From the NCBI GenBank assembly GCA_039566865.1, contig CM076961.1, positions 10,935,501 to 10,999,500 on the forward strand: a DNA stretch of 64,000 nt. The letters run 5' to 3'. Below, in pieces: positions 1 to 15,000 of this stretch. Within the stretch, counting starts at the first letter, position 1; every line of letters begins with the position of its first letter. The notes under the pieces are model-generated. The model saw nothing but the letters and a program-made list of their open reading frames with translations. It searched no databases and was not told the origin of the DNA. Origin of the DNA: Aurelia coerulea. Its lineage: Eukaryota > Cnidaria > Scyphozoa > Semaeostomeae > Ulmaridae. Made by a program: the position numbers and the translations under genes.

Positions 1-3000
1 TGCAGTAAAGCCAAAATGAGACTAAAGAAAGAACTAATGTTTATAGTAATATTTCAAACAATGGTTGCTGCAGCACTAATATAGTGCTATAAAAGTAGTT
101 ACTGGCAGAATTAAAGTTTTAAAGAACGATTAGTGATATACTTTTTATATTATAAATTGTAGCTACTAAAGTACAATAATCCACACTTTTTGTGTTTATA
201 TTTTGTTTTCTTTGAGTAAATAAACATTTAATTAATCGATGTTTGTTTATGCAGTAAAGCCAAAATGAGACTAAAAAACAGTAATGTCTATGGTAATGTT
301 TCAAACAATGGTTGCTGCAGCACAAATATAGTGCTATAAAAGTAATTACTGGCAGAACTAAAGTTTTAAAGAACGATTAGTGATATACTTTTTATAATAT
401 AAATTGTAGCTACTAAAGTACGTTAACACACACTTTTTGTGTTTATTATTTGTTTTCTTTGAGAAAATCAACATTTAATTAATCGATGTTTGTTTATGCA
501 GTAAAACCAAAATTAGACTAAAGAAAACACTAATGTCTATGGTAATGTTTCAAACAATGGTTGCTGCAGCACTAATATGATGCTATAAAAGTAATTACTG
601 GCAGAACTAAAGTTTTAAAGAACGATTATAAATATACTTTTTATAATATAAATTGTAGCTACTAAAGTATGTTAACACACACTTTTTGTGTTTATTATTT
701 GTTTTCTTTGAAAAAATCAACATTTAATTAATCGATGTTTGTTTATGCAGTAAAGCCAAAATTAGACTAAAGAAAACACTAATGTCTATAGTAATGTTTC
801 AAACAATGGTTGTTTTAGCACTAATATAGTGCTATTAAAGGATTTACTGGCAGAACTAAAGTTTTAAAGAACGATTAGTGATATACTTTTTAAAATATAA
901 ATTGTAGCTACTACAGTAAGTTAACGCACACATTTTGTGTTTATTATTTGTTTTCTTTGAGAAAATCAACATTTAACTAATTGATGTTTGTTTATGCAGT
1001 AAAGCCGAAATTAGACTAAAGAAAACACTAATGTCTATAGTAATGTTTCAAACAATGGTTGCTGCAGCAGTAATATAGTGCTATTAAAGGAATTACTGGC
1101 AGAACTAAAGTTTTAAAGAACGATGAGTGCAATACTTTCTATAAAATAAATTGTAGCTACTACAGTAAGTTAACGCACACATTTTGTGATTATTATTTGT
1201 TTTCTTTGAGAAAATAAACATTTAATTAATCGATGTTTGTTTATGCAGTAAAGCCAAAATGAGACTAAAGAAAGCACTAATGTTTATGGTAATATTTCAA
1301 ACAATGGTTGCTGCAGCACTAATATAGTGCTATAAAAGTAGTTACAGGCAGAACTAAAGTTTTAAAGAACGATTAGTGATATACTTTTTATAATATAAAT
1401 TGTAGCTACTAAAGTAGGTTAATCCACACTTTTTGTGTTTATATTTTGTTTTCTTTGAGAAAATAAACATTTAATTAATCGATGTTTGTTTATGCAGTAA
1501 AGCCAAAATGAGACTAAAGAAAACATTAATGTCTATAGTAATGTTTCAAACAATGGTTGCTGCAGCAGTAATATAGTGCTATAAAAGGAATTACTGGCAG
1601 TACTAAAGTTTTAAAGAACGATGAGTGCAATACTTTTTGTAGTATAAATTGTAGCTACTAAAGTACGTTAATCCACACTTTTTGTGTTTATATTTTGATT
1701 TCTTTGAGAAAATAAACATTTAATTAATCGATTTTTGTTTATGCTGTAAGGCTAAAACGAGACTAAAGAAAAGACTTATGTCTATAGTAATATTTCCAAG
1801 GATGGTTGCCGCAGCATCGATATAGTGTTTTAAAAGAAATAACTGGCAGAACTAAAGTTTTAAAGAACGATGAATGCAATACTTTTTATAATATAAATTG
1901 TAGCTACTAAAGTACGTTAACACACACTTTTTGTGTTTATTATTTGTTTTTTTTTGAGAAAATCAACATTTAATTAATCGATGTTTGTTTATGCAGTAAA
2001 GCCAAAATTAGACTAAAGAAAACACTAAAGTCTATAGTAATGTTTCAAACAATGGTTAATGCAGCATTAATATAGTGCTATAAAAGGAATTACTGGCAGT
2101 ACTAAAGTTTTAAAGAACGATGAGTGCTATACTCTTTATATTGTGAATTATAGCTACTAAAGTACGTTAACCCACACTTTTGTGTTTATATTTTGTTTTC
2201 TTTGAGAAAATAAACATTTAATTAATCGCTGTTTGTTTATGCAGTAAAGCCAAAATGAGACTTAAGAAAACACTAAGGTCTATGGTAATCTTTCAAACAA
2301 TGGCTGCTTCAGCACTAATATAGTGCTATTAAAGGAATTACTGGCAGAACTAAAGTTTTAAAGAACGATGAGTGCAATACTTTCTATAATATAAGTTGTA
2401 GCTTTTACAGTAAGTTAACGCACACATTTTGTGTTTATTATTTGTTTTCTTTGAGAAAATCAACATTTAACTAATTGATGTTTTTTTATGCAGTAAAGCC
2501 GAAATTAGACTAAAGAAAACACTAATGTCTATGGTAATGTTTCAAACAATGGTTGCTGCAGCACAAATATAGTGCTATAAAAGTAATTACTGGCAGTACT
2601 AAAGTTTTAAAGAACGATGAGTGCTATACTCTTTATATTATGAATTATAGCTACTAAAGTACGTTAACCCACACTTTTGTGTTTATATTTTGTTTTCTTT
2701 GATAAAATAAACATTTAATTAATTGATGTTTGTTTATGCAGTAAAGCCGAAATTAGACTAAAGAAAACACTAATGTCTATAGTAATGTTTCAAACAATGG
2801 TTGCTACAGCAGTAATATAGTGCTATAAAAGGAATTACTGGCAGTACTAAAGTTTTAAAGAACGATTAGTGCTATACTTTTTATAATATAAATTGTAGCT
2901 ACTAAAGTACGTTAATCCACACTTTTTGTGTTTATATTTTGTTTTCTTTGAGAAAATAAACATTTAATTAATCGATGTTTGTTTATGCAGTAAAGCCAAA

Positions 3001-6000
3001 ATGAGACTAAAGAAAGAACTAATGTTTATAGTAATATTTCAAACAATGGTTGCTGCAGCACTAATATAGTGCTATAAAAGTAGTTACTGGCAGAATTAAA
3101 GTTTTAAAGAACGATTAGTGATATACTTTTTATATTATAAATTGTAGCTACTAAAGTACGTTAATCCACACTTTTTGTGTTTATATTTTGTTTTCTTTGA
3201 GTAAATAAACATTTAATTAATCGATGTTTGTTTATGCAGTAAAGCCAAAATGAGACTAAAAAACAGTAATGTCTATGGTAATGTTTCAAACAATGGTTGC
3301 TGCAGCACAAATATAGTGCTATAAAAGTAATTACTGGCAGAACTAAAGTTTTAAAGAACGATTAGTGATATACTTTTTATAATATAAATTGTAGCTACTA
3401 AAGTACGTTAACACACACTTTTTGTGTTTATTATTTGTTTTCTTTGAGAAAATCAACATTTAATTAATCGATGTTTGTTTATGCAGTAAAACCAAAATTA
3501 GACTAAAGAAAACACTAATGTCTATGGTAATGTTTCAAACAATGGTTTCTGCAGCACTAATATAGTGCTATAAAAGTAATTACTGGCAGAACTAAAGTTT
3601 TAAAGAACGATTAGTGATATACTTTTTATAATATAAATTGTAGCTACTAAAGTATGTTAACCCACACTTTTTGTGTTTATTATTTGTTTTCTTTGAAAAA
3701 ATCAACATTTAATTAATCGATGTTTGTTTATGCAGTAAAGCCAAAATTAGACTAAAGAAAACACTAATGTCTATAGTAATGTTTCAAACAATGGTTGTTT
3801 CAGCACTAATATAGTGCTATTAAAGGATTTACTGGCAGAACTAAAGTTTTAAAGAACGATTAGTGATATACTTTTTAAAATATAAATTGTAGCTACTACA
3901 GTAAGTTAACGCACACATTTTGTGTTTATTATTTGTTTTCTTTGAGAAAATCAACATTTAACTAATTGATGTTTGTTTATGCAGTAAAGCCGAAATTAGA
4001 CTAAAGAAAACACTAATGTCTATAGTAATGTTTCAAACAATGGTTGCTGCAGCAGTAATATAGTGCTATTAAAGGAATTACTGGCAGAACTAAAGTTTTA
4101 AAGAACGATGAGTGCAATACTTTCTATAAAATAAATTGTAGCTACTACAGTAAGTTAACGCACACATTTTGTGATTATTATTTGTTTTCTTTGAGAAAAT
4201 CAACATTTAATTAATCGATGTTTGTTTATGCAGTAAAGCCAAAATGAGACTAAAGAAAGCACTAATGTTTATGGTAATATTTCAAACAATGGTTGCTGCA
4301 GCACTAATATAGTGCTATAAAAGTAGTTACAGGCAGAACTAAAGTTTTAAAGAACGATTAGTGATATACTTTTAATAATATAAATTGTAGCTACTAAAGT
4401 ACGTTAATCCACACTTTTTGTGTTTATATTTTGTTTTCTTTGAGAAGATAAGCATTTAATTAATCAATTTTTGTTTATGCTGTAAGGCTAAAATGAGACT
4501 AAGGAAAACACTAATGTCTATGGTAATGTTTCAAACAATGGTTGCTGCAGCACTAATATAGTGGTATAAAAGAAATAACTGGCAGAACTAAAGTTTTAAA
4601 GAACGATTAGTGCTATACTTTTTATAATAAAAATTGTAGCTACAAAGTACATTAATCCACACTTTTTGTGTTTATTATTTGTTTTCTTTGAGAAAATCAA
4701 CATTTAATTAATCGATGTTTGTTTATGCAGTAAAACCAAAATTAGACTAAAGAAAACACTAATGTCTATGGTAATGTTTCAAACAATGGTTGCTGCAGCA
4801 CTAATATAGTGCTATAAAAGTAATTACTGGCAGAACTAAAGTTTTAAAGAACGATTAGTGATATACTTTTAATAATATAAATTGTAGCTACTAAAGTACG
4901 TTAATCCACACTTTTTGTGTTTATATTTTGTTTTCTTTGAGAAAATAAACATTTAATTAATCGATGTTTGTTTATGCAGTAAAGCCAAAATGAGACTAAA
5001 GAAAACATTAATGTCTATAGTAATTTTTCAAACAATGGTTGCTGCAGCAGTAATATAGTGCTATAAAAGGAATTACTGGCAGTACTAAAGTTTTAAAGAA
5101 CGATGAGTGCAATACTTTTTGTAGTATAAATTGTAGCTACTAAAGTACGTTAATCCACACTTTTTGTGTTTATATTTTGATTTCTTTGAGAAAATAAACA
5201 TTTAATTAATCGATTTTTGTTTATGCTGTAAGGCTAAAACGAGACTAAAGAAAAGACTTATGTCTATAGTAATATTTCCAAGGATGGTTGCCGCAGCATC
5301 GATATAGTGTTTTAAAAGAAATAACTGGCAGAACTAAAGTTTTAAAGAACGATGAATGCAATACTTTTTATAATATAAATTGTAGCTACTAAAGTACGTT
5401 AACACACACTTTTTGTGTTTATTATTTGTTTTTTTTTTAGAAAATCAATATTTAATTAATCGATGTTTGTTTATGCAGTAAAGCCAAAATTAGACTAAAG
5501 AAAACACTAAAGTCTATAGTAATGTTTCAAACAATGGTTAATGCAGCATTAATATAGTGCTATAAAAGGAATTACTGGCAGTACTAAAGTTTTAAAGAAC
5601 GATGAGTGCTATACTCTTTATATTGTGAATTATAGCTACTAAAGTACGTTAACCCACACTTTTGTGTTTATATTTTGTTTTCTTTGAGAAAATAAACATT
5701 TAATTAATCGATGTTTGTTTATGCAGTAAAGCCAAAATGAGACTTAAGAAAACACTAAGGTCTATGGTAATCTTTCAAACAATGGCTGCTTCAGCACTAA
5801 TATAGTGCTATTAAAGGAATTACTGGCAGAACTAAAGTTTTAAAGAACGATGAGTGCAATACTTTCTATAATATAAATTGTAGCTTTTACAGTAAGTTAA
5901 CGCACACATTTTGTGTTTATTATTTGTTTTCTTTGAGAAAATCAACATTTAACTAATTGATGTTTTTTTATGCAGTAAAGCCGAAATTAGACTAAAGAAA

Positions 6001-6078
6001 ACACTAATGTCTATGGTAATGTTTCAAACAATGGTTGCTGCAGCACAAATATAGTGCTATAAAAGTAATTACTGGCAG
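1..6078. repeat. Higher-order duplication, period 2,985 bp (12 monomers)
   Basis: The sequence from position 1 restarts at 2,986 with the same monomer-specific variants, for example gaaagaactaatgtttatag and the aaaaaacagtaatg monomer. Similarity is close from 1 to about 2,597 against 2,986 to about 6,078. The second copy carries two extra monomers (about 497 bp) near 4,440-4,935, so the offset rises from 2,985 to 3,482. The extra pair fits unequal exchange in register with the monomer. Boundaries are approximate because every monomer resembles its neighbours. Confidence 0.85.
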
Positions 6079-6179
6079 AACTAAAGTTTTAAAGAACGAT
6101 TAGAGATATACTTTTTATAATATAAATTGTAGCTGCTAAAGTACGTTAACACACACTTTTTGTGTTTATTATTTGTTTT

Positions 6180-9165
6180 CTTTGAGAAAATAAACATTTA
6201 ATTAATCGATGTTTGTTTATGCAGTAAAGCCAAAATTAGACTAAAGAAAACACTAATGTCTATAGTAATGTTTCAAACAATGGTTGCTGCAGCATTAATG
6301 TAGTGCTATAAAAGGAATTACTGGCAGTAATAAAGTTTTAAAGAACGATGAGTGCAATACTTTCTATAATATAAATTGTAGCTACTAAAGTACGTTAACA
6401 AACACTTTTTGTGTTTATATTTTGTTTTCTTTCAGAAGATAAACATTTAATTAATCGATTTTTGTTTATGCTGTAAGGCTAAAACGAGACTAAGGAAAAC
6501 ACTAATGTCTATGGTAATGTTTCAAACAATGGTTGCTGCAGCACTAATATAGTGGTATAAAAGAAATAACTGGCAGAACTAAAGTTATAAAGAACGATTA
6601 GTGCTATACTTTTTATAATAAAAATTGTAGCTACTAAAGTACATTAATCCACACTTTTTGTGTTTATATCTTGTTTTCTTTGAGAAAATAAACATTAAAT
6701 TAATCGATGTTTGTTTATGCAGTAAAGCCAAAATGAGACTTAAGAAAACACTTATGTCTATAGTAATATTTCCAAGAATGGTTGCTGCAGCACTAATAAA
6801 GTGATATGAAAAAAGCTACTGGCAGGACTAGAGTTTTAAAGAACGATGGGTGCAATTCTCTCTATATTATGAATTATAGCTATTAAAGTACGTTAATCCA
6901 CACTTTTTGTGTTTATATTTGTTTTCTTTCAGAAAATAAACATTTAATTAATCAATGTTTGTTTATGCAGTAAGGCTAAAACGAGACTAAAGAAAAGACT
7001 AATGTTTATAGTAATATTTCCAAGAATGGTTGCTGCAGCATCGATATAGTGCTTTAAAAGAAATAACTGGCAGAACTAAAGTTTTAAAGAACGATGAGTG
7101 CAATACTTTCTATAATATAAATTGTAGCTACTACAGTAAGTTAACGCACACTTTTTGTGTTTATATTTTGTTTTCTTTGAGAAAATCAACATTTAACTAA
7201 TCGATGTTTGTTTATGCAGTAAAGCCGAAATTAGACTAAAGAAAACACTACTGTCTATAGTAATGTTTCAAACAATGGTTGCTGCAGCAGTAATATAGTG
7301 CTATAAAAGGAATTACTGGCAGTACTAAAGTTTTAAAGAACGATGAGTGCAATACTTTTTGTAGTATAAATTGTAGCTACTAAAGTACGTTAATCCGCAA
7401 TTTTTGTGTTTATATTTTGATTTCTTTGAGAAAATAAACATTTAATTAATCGATTTTTGTTTATGCTGTAAGGCTAAAACGAGACTAAAGAAAAGACTTA
7501 TGTCTATAGTAATATTTCCAAGGATGGTTGCCGCAGCATCGATATAGTGTTTTAAAAGAAATAACTGGCAGAACTAAAGTTTTAAAGAACGATGAATGCA
7601 ATACTTTTAATAATATAAATTGTAGCTACTAAAGTACGTTAACACACACTTTTTGTATTTATTATTTGTTTTTTTTGAGAAAATAAACATTTAATTAATC
7701 GATGTTTGTTTATGCAGTAAAGCCAAAATTAGACTAAAGAAAACACTAATGTCTATAGTAATGTTTCAAACAATGGTTGCTGCAGCATTAATGTAGTGCT
7801 ATAAAAGGAATTACTGGCAGTAATAAAGTTTTAAAGAACGATGAGTGCAATACTTTCTATAATATAAATTGTAGCTACTAAAGTACGTTAACAAACACTT
7901 TTTGTGTTTATATTTTGTTTTCTTTCAGAAGATAAACATTTAATTAATCGATTTTTGTTTATGCTGTAAGGCTAAAACGAGACTAAGGAAAACACTAATG
8001 TCTATGGTAATGTTTCAAACAATGGTTGCTGCAGCACTAATATAGTGGTATAAAAGAAATAACTGGCAGAACTAAAGTTTTAAAGAACGATTAGTGCTAT
8101 ACTTTTTATAATAAAAATTGTAGCTACTAAAGTACATTAATCCACACTTTTTGTGTTTATATCTTGTTTTCTTTGAGAAAATAAACATTAAATTAATCGA
8201 TGTTTGTTTATGCAGTAAAGCCAAAATGAGACTTAAGAAAACACTTATGTCTATAGTAATATTTCCAAGAATGGTTGCTGCAGCACTAATAAAGTGATAT
8301 GAAAAAAGCTACTGGCAGGACTAGAGTTTTAAAGAACGATGAGTGCAATTCTCTCTATATTATGAATTATAGCTATTAAAGTACGTTAATCCACACTTTT
8401 TGTGTTTATATTTTGTTTTCTTCCAGAAAATAAACATTTAATTAATCAATGTTTGTTTATGCAGTAAGGCTAAAACGAGACTAAAGAAAAGACTAATGTT
8501 TATAGTAATATTTCCAAGAATGGTTGCTGCAGCATCGATATAGTGCTTTAAAAGAAATAACTGGCAGAACTAAAGTTTTAAAGAACGATGAGTGCAATAC
8601 TTTCTATAATATAAATTGTAGCTACTACAGTAAGTTAACGCACACTTTTTGTGTTTATATTTTGTTTTCTTTGAGAAAATCAACATTTAACTAATCGATG
8701 TTTGTTTATGCAGTAAAGCCGAAATTAGACTAAAGAAAACACTACTGTCTATAGTAATGTTTCAAACAATGGTTGCTGCAGCAGTAATATAGTGCTATAA
8801 AAGGAATTACTGGCAGTACTAAAGTTTTAAAGAACGATGAGTGCAATACTTTTTGTAGTATAAATTGTAGCTACTAAAGTACGTTAATCCGCAATTTTTG
8901 TGTTTATATTTTGATTTCTTTGAGAAAATAAACATTTAATTAATCGATTTTTGTTTATGCTGTAAGGCTAAAACGAGACTAAAGAAAAGACTTATGTCTA
9001 TAGTAATATTTCCAAGGATGGTTGCCGCAGCATCGATATAGTGTTTTAAAAGAAATAACTGGCAGAACTAAAGTTTTAAAGAACGATGAATGCAATACTT
9101 TTAATAATATAAATTGTAGCTACTAAAGTACGTTAACACACACTTTTTGTGTTTATTATTTGTTT
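6180..9165. repeat. Higher-order duplication, period 1,493 bp (6 monomers)
   Basis: Two adjacent copies, about 6,180-7,672 and 7,673-9,165, share rare variants in the same order. These include agcattaatgtagtgc (6,291 and 7,784), the gtgatatgaaaaaagc monomer and the ccgcagcatcgatatagtg monomer. Differences between copies are few single bases. The second copy ends where monomers switch to class B. Confidence 0.85.
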
Positions 9166-9237
9166 TTTTTGAGAAAATCAACATTTAATTAATCGATGTT
9201 TGTTTATGCAGTAAAGCCAAAATTAGACTAAAGAAAA

Positions 9238-11590
9238 CACTAATGTCTAAAGTAATGTTTCCAAGATTTGTTTCTGCAACACTAATAAAGTGCTATAAAA
9301 GAAGTTATTTGCAGAACTAAATTTTTAAAGGGCGATGAATGCAATACTCTTTATAATATAAATTATATTTACTATAATACGTTAATCCACACTTTTTGTG
9401 TTTATATTTTGTTTTCTTTGAGAAAATGAACATTTAATTAATCAATGCTTGTTTATGCAGTAAAGCAAAAATGAGACTAAAGTAAAACTAATTTCTATCG
9501 TAATTTTTCTAAGATTTGTTTCTGCAACACTAATAAAGTGCTATAAAAGGAGTTTTTTTGCAGAACTAATGTTTTAAAGGGCGATGAATGCAATACTCTT
9601 TATAATATAAATTCTAGCTACTAAAGTACGTTAACACTTGCTTTTTGTGTTTATTATTTGTTTATTTTATGAAAATAAACATTTAATTAAACAATACTTG
9701 CTTATGATGTAAAGCTAAAATGAGAATAAAGTAAAACTAATGTCTATAGTAATGGTTCCAAGATTTGTTTCTGCAACACTAATAAAGTGCTATTAAAGAA
9801 GTTATTTGCAGAACTAAAGTTTTAAAGGGCGATGAATGCAATACTCTTTATGATAAAAAGTGTACCTAATAAAGTACGTTAATCCACACTTTTCGTGTTT
9901 GTATTTTGTTTTCTTTAAGAAAATATACATTTAATTAATCAATGCTTGTTTATGCTGTAAAGCTAAAATGAGACTAAAGTAAAACTAATGTCTATAGTAA
10001 TGTTTCTAAGATTTGTTTCTGCAACACTAATAAAGTGCTATTAAAGAAGTTATTTGCAGAACTAAAGTTTTAAAGGACGATGAATGCAATACTTTTTATA
10101 ATATAAATTCTAGCTACTAAAGTACGTTAACCCTTACTTTTTTTGTTTATTATTTGTTTATTTTATGAAAATAAACATTTAATTAAACAATACTTGCTTA
10201 TGCTGTAAAGCTAAAATAAAACTAAAGTAAAACTAATGTCTAAAGCAATGTTTCCAAGATTTGTTTCTGCACAGCAACACTAATAAAGTGCTATAAAAGA
10301 AGTTATTTGCAGAACTAAAGTTTTAAAGGGCGATGAATGCAATACTCTTTATAATATAAATTGTAGCTAATAAAGTACGTTAACCAACACTTTTTTGCTT
10401 ATATTCTGTTTTCTTTGAGAAAATAAACATTTAATTAATCGATGTTTGTTCTAGCGGTAAAGCTAAAATGAGACTAAAGAAAAACCTACTGTCTATAGTA
10501 ATGGTTCCAAGATTTGTTTCTGCAACACTAATAAAGTAGTAACTGGCAGAACTACCGTTTAAAAGGGCGATGAATGCAATACTCTTTATAATATAAATTG
10601 TAGCTAATAAAGTACGTTAATCCACACTTTTTGTGTTTATATTTTGTTTTCTTTAAGAAAATAACCATTAAATTAATCGATGTGTGTTTATGCAGTAAAG
10701 CCAAAATGAGACTTAAGAAAACACTAATGTCTATAGTAATGTTTCCAAGAATTGTTGCTGCAGCACAAATTTAGTTCTATAAAAGAAATTACTTGCAGAA
10801 CTATAGTTTTAAAGGACGATGAATGCAATACTTTTTATAATATAAATTCTAGCTACTAAAGTACGTTAACACTTCCTTTTTGTGTTTATTATTTGTTTAT
10901 TTTATGAAAATAAACATTTAATTAAACAATACTTGCTTATGCTGTAAAGCTAAAATAAGACTAAAGTAAAACTAATGTCTAAAGTAATGTTTCCAAGATT
11001 TGTTTCTGCAACACTAATAAAGTGCTATAAAAGATGTTATTTGCAGAACTAAATTTTTAAAGGGCGATGAATGCAATACTCTTTATAATATAAATTATAT
11101 TTACTATAATACGTTAATCCACACTTTTTGTGTTTATATTTTGTTTTCTTTGAGAAAATGAACATTTAATTAATCAATGCTTGTTTATGCAGTAAAGCAA
11201 AAATGAGACTAAAGTAAAACTAATTTCTATCGTAATTTTTCTAAGATTTGTTTCTGCAACACTAATAAAGTGCTACAAAAGGAGTTTTTTGCAGAACTAA
11301 TGTTTTAAAGGGCGATGAATGCAATACTCTTTATAATATAAATTCTAGCTACTAAAGTACGTTAACACTTGCTTTTTGTGTTTATTATTTGTTTATTTTA
11401 TGAAAATATACATTTAATTAAACAATACTTGCTTATGATGTAAAGCAAAAATGAGAATAAAGTAAAACTAATGTCTATAGTAATGGTTCCAAGATTTGTT
11501 TCTGCAACACTAATAAAGTGCTATTAAAGAAGTTATTTGCAGAACTAAAGTTTTAAAGGGCGATGAATGCAATACTCTTTATAATAAAAA
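9238..11590. repeat. Higher-order duplication in class B, offset 1,732 bp (7 monomers)
   Basis: The monomer with aactaaatttttaaaggg followed by aattatatttactataatacg occurs at about 9,240 and again at about 10,972, followed by the same neighbours including a rare gagaataaag variant. Further right the best match shifts to an offset of about 1,483: the cacagcaacac variant lies at about 10,271 and 11,754. This is a mosaic of overlapping duplications rather than one clean repeat. Confidence 0.7.
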
Positions 11591-12071
11591 GTGTACCTAA
11601 TAAAGTACGTTAACCCTTACTTTTTTTGTTTATTATTTGTTAATTTTATGAAAATAAACATTTAATTAAACAATACTTGCTTATGCTGTAAAGCTAAAAT
11701 AAAACTAAAGTAAAACTAATGTCTAAAGCAATGTTTCCAAGATTTGTTTCTGCACAGCAACACTAATAAAGTGCTATAAAAGAAGTTATTTGCAGAACTA
11801 AAGTTTTAAAGGGCGATGAATGCAATACTCTTTATAATACAAATTGTACCTAATAAAGTACGTTCATCCACATTTTTCGTGTTTGTATTTTGTTTTCTTT
11901 AAGAAAATAAACATTTAATTAATCAATGCTTGTTTATGCAGTAAAGCTAAAATGAGAATAAAGTAAAACTAATGTCTGTAGTAGTGTTTCAAAGAATGGT
12001 TGCTGCAGCACACATATAGTGCAACGAAAGACGTTTTTTGCAGAACTAAAGTTTTAAAGCACGATGAGTGC

Positions 12072-15000
12072 AATACTCTTTATAAATTTAATTGTGTTTA
12101 ATAAAGTACGTTAATCCACACTTTTTTTTATATATTTTGTTTTCTTTGAGAAAATGAACATTTAATTAACCCTATTCGTACTGGGGGGGGGGGCGTTTTT
12201 CGCCCTCCCTATCAGTTTTTGCTGCATTACGCTAAAACGACAAGAGATATAACCACCAGTTTTGGTGACTTTTACTCAAATTTCATAGGCAATTAAATTC
12301 TTAAAATTTCATTGTTCTACCTCTGATCATGTGACCACAGTAATACCATATTTGGAGAGTAGTCAACAAAAAAAAGCTTAAAATGTCCGTAGTTTTCGTG
12401 TCGTTTGCTTGATCGATCTCAAACATGCACCATTCGATTGCATTTGATGAGTACTTTCATTTGATATATAAATTTTTCATATTTGCTGATGTCAGCAAAA
12501 TTTAATATCTATGACGTCATTCACATTTATGACGTCATTTACCTAATAAAGAAGTGTCAAATATAATTTTTTTTAGTCTAATTTGCTTCATCTTATTAAT
12601 TTAATTCATTTTGAGTCTATATTTACCAGATAAACGGGCAGGACTGGCAAAAACCTACGATGAAAGTAAATGCATGCAACAAAAGGCAAATTTAAGGCTA
12701 ATTGTGCTAAAAATAGATACTAAAAATTTTTGCAAAGTCTGTATTTTTAAACTATAACATGTTTCCTATTATTTAAAACAAATGTGGAGAAAATCGGTCG
12801 AGTGGTTGATTAAATAGAATTTTTCTGGTTAAGAAGGTATAAATTTGCCAATTTTCGTCAGTTTTTCGGTTGCCTAGCAACGAATCACGTGACTTAATAA
12901 TTGCTATTGTTATATTTGAATAGCCAATTGTCTAAAGAACAATAGGGGTAAGTCTCATTGTTATATCTTTTGTAGTTTTGGAGAAAAAGAGGGGGGACGA
13001 AAAACGCCCCCCCCCCCCAGTACAAAATACCTAAAAAATCGCCCAGTACAGATAGGGTTAATCGATGTTTGTTTTAGCAGTAAAGCTAAAATGAGACTAA
13101 AGAAAAAACTAATGTCTATTGTAATGGTTCCAAGATTTGTTTCTGCGACACTAATAAAGTGCTATAAAAGAAGTTTTTTACAGAACTAAAGGTTAAAAGG
13201 ACGATGAATGCAATACTCTTTATAATATAAATTGTATTTACTAAAATACGTTAATCCACACTTTTCGTGTTTGTATTTTGTTTTCTTTAAGAAAATAAAC
13301 ATTTAATTAATCAATGCTTGTTTATGCTGTAAAGCTAAAATGAGACTAAAGTAAAACTAATAACTATAGTAATGTTTCCAAGACTGGTTGCAGCAGCAAT
13401 AATATAGTGCTATAAAAGAACTTGCTGGCAGAACTAAAGTTTTAAAGAACGATGAGGGCAATACTCTTTATAATATAAATTGTAGCTAAGAAAGTACGTT
13501 AATCCACACTTTTTTTGTTTATATTTTGTTTTCTTTGAGAAAATAAACATTTAATTAATCGATGTTTGTTTATGCTGTAAGGCTAAAACGAGACTAAAGA
13601 AAAACCTAATGTCTATAGTAATATTTCCAAGAATAGTTGCTGCAACACTAATTTAGTGCTGTAATAGAGATAACTGGCAGAACTAAAGTTTTAAAGAACG
13701 ATGAGTGAAATACTTTTTATAATATAAATGGTAGCTACTAAAGTACGTTAACCCACACTTTTTTGTTTATATTTTGTTTTCTTTGAGAAAATAAACATTT
13801 AATTAATCGATATTTGTTCTAGCGGTAAAGCTAAAATGAGACTAAAGAAAAACCTAATGTCTATAGTAATGGTTCCAAGATTTGTTTCTGCAACAATACT
13901 AAAGTAGTAACCGGCAGAACTACCGTTTTAAAGTGCGATGAATGCAATACTCTTTATAATATAAATTGTAGCTAATAAAGTACGTGAATCCACACTTTTT
14001 GTGTTTATATTTTGTTTTCTTTAAGAAAATATACATTTAATTAATCGATGCTTGTTTATCCAGTAAAGCTAAAATGAGACTAATGTATAACTAATGTCTA
14101 AAGTAATGTTTCCAAGAATGGTTACTGCAGCACTAATATAGTGCAATGAAAGAAGTTATTTGAAGAACTGAAGTTTTTAAGGACGATGAGTGCAATACTC
14201 TTTATAAATTTAATTGTATTCACTAAAGTACGTTAATCCACACTTTTTGTGTTTATATTTTGTTTTCTTTGAGAAAAAAAAAATTCAATTAATCGATGTT
14301 TGTTTATGCAGTATGCCAAAATGAGACTTAAGAAAACACTAATATCTATAGTAATGTTTCCAAGAATGGTTGCTGCAGCACTAATTTAGTTCTATAAAAG
14401 AAATTACAGGCAGAACTAAAGTTTTAAAGAACGATGAGTGCAATTCTCTTTATATTATGAATTATAGCTACTAAAGTACGTTAACCCACACTTTTTGTTT
14501 TTATATTATGTTTTCTTTGAGAAAATAAACATTTAATTAATCCATGTTTGTTTATGCTGTAAGGCTAAAACGAGACTAAATAAAAACCTAATGTCTATAG
14601 TAATATTTCCAAGAATAGTTGCTGCAACACTAATATAGTGTTTTAAAAGAAATAACTGGCAGAACTATAGTTTTAAAGAACGATGAAAAGAAAGAACGAA
14701 AAAGAACGAAAAGAACGATTTTAAAATACTTTTTATGATATAAATTGTAGCTTCTAAAGTACGTTAACCCACACTTTTTGTGTTTATATTTTGTTTTCTT
14801 TGAGAAAATTAACATTTAATCAATCGATGTTTGTTTATGCTGTAAGGCTAAAACGAGACTAAAGTATAACTAATGTCTAAAGTAATGTTTCCAAGAATGG
14901 TTGCTGCAGCACTAATATAGTGCAATGAAAGAAGTAATTTGAAGAACTGAAGTTTAAAAGGACGATGAGTGCAATACTCCTTATAAATTTAATTGTATTC

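Larger units (their letters stand above)
1..12169. repeat. Satellite array, block 1 (class A then class B monomers)
   Basis: An uninterrupted head-to-tail array of about 49 AT-rich monomers of 247-250 bp. A convenient phase mark, tgcagtaaag, falls at 1, 250, 497, 746 and 995. Each monomer has constant stretches (gcagaactaaagttttaaag, cacactttttgtgtt, catttaattaatcgatg) and a more variable middle. In class A (1 to about 9,165) the middle contains agcactaatatagtgct, a 7-bp dyad around a 3-base loop. From about 9,166 class B takes over, with gatttgtttctgcaacac and aaagggcgatgaatgc. No gene is supported: the short ORFs crossing it are read-through of the monomer. No transposon interrupts this block until 12,170. 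Head-to-tail order and period are read directly; any chromosomal role such as centromere or heterochromatin is inference. Confidence 0.97.

Noticed and set aside
119..325. Small ORFs (60-85 codons) within the satellite, e.g. 119-325, 14,630-14,815, 43,356-43,562, 48,090-48,347, 52,416-52,604
   Set aside because: They are chance open frames through one monomer, differ in frame from copy to copy, and show no conserved protein, start context or codon bias.
1..12169. Hammerhead ribozyme or CENP-B box within the satellite monomer
   Set aside because: No ctganga...gaaa arrangement and no ttcg....cggg box is seen in the monomer; gatgag/gatgaa words occur without the partner elements.
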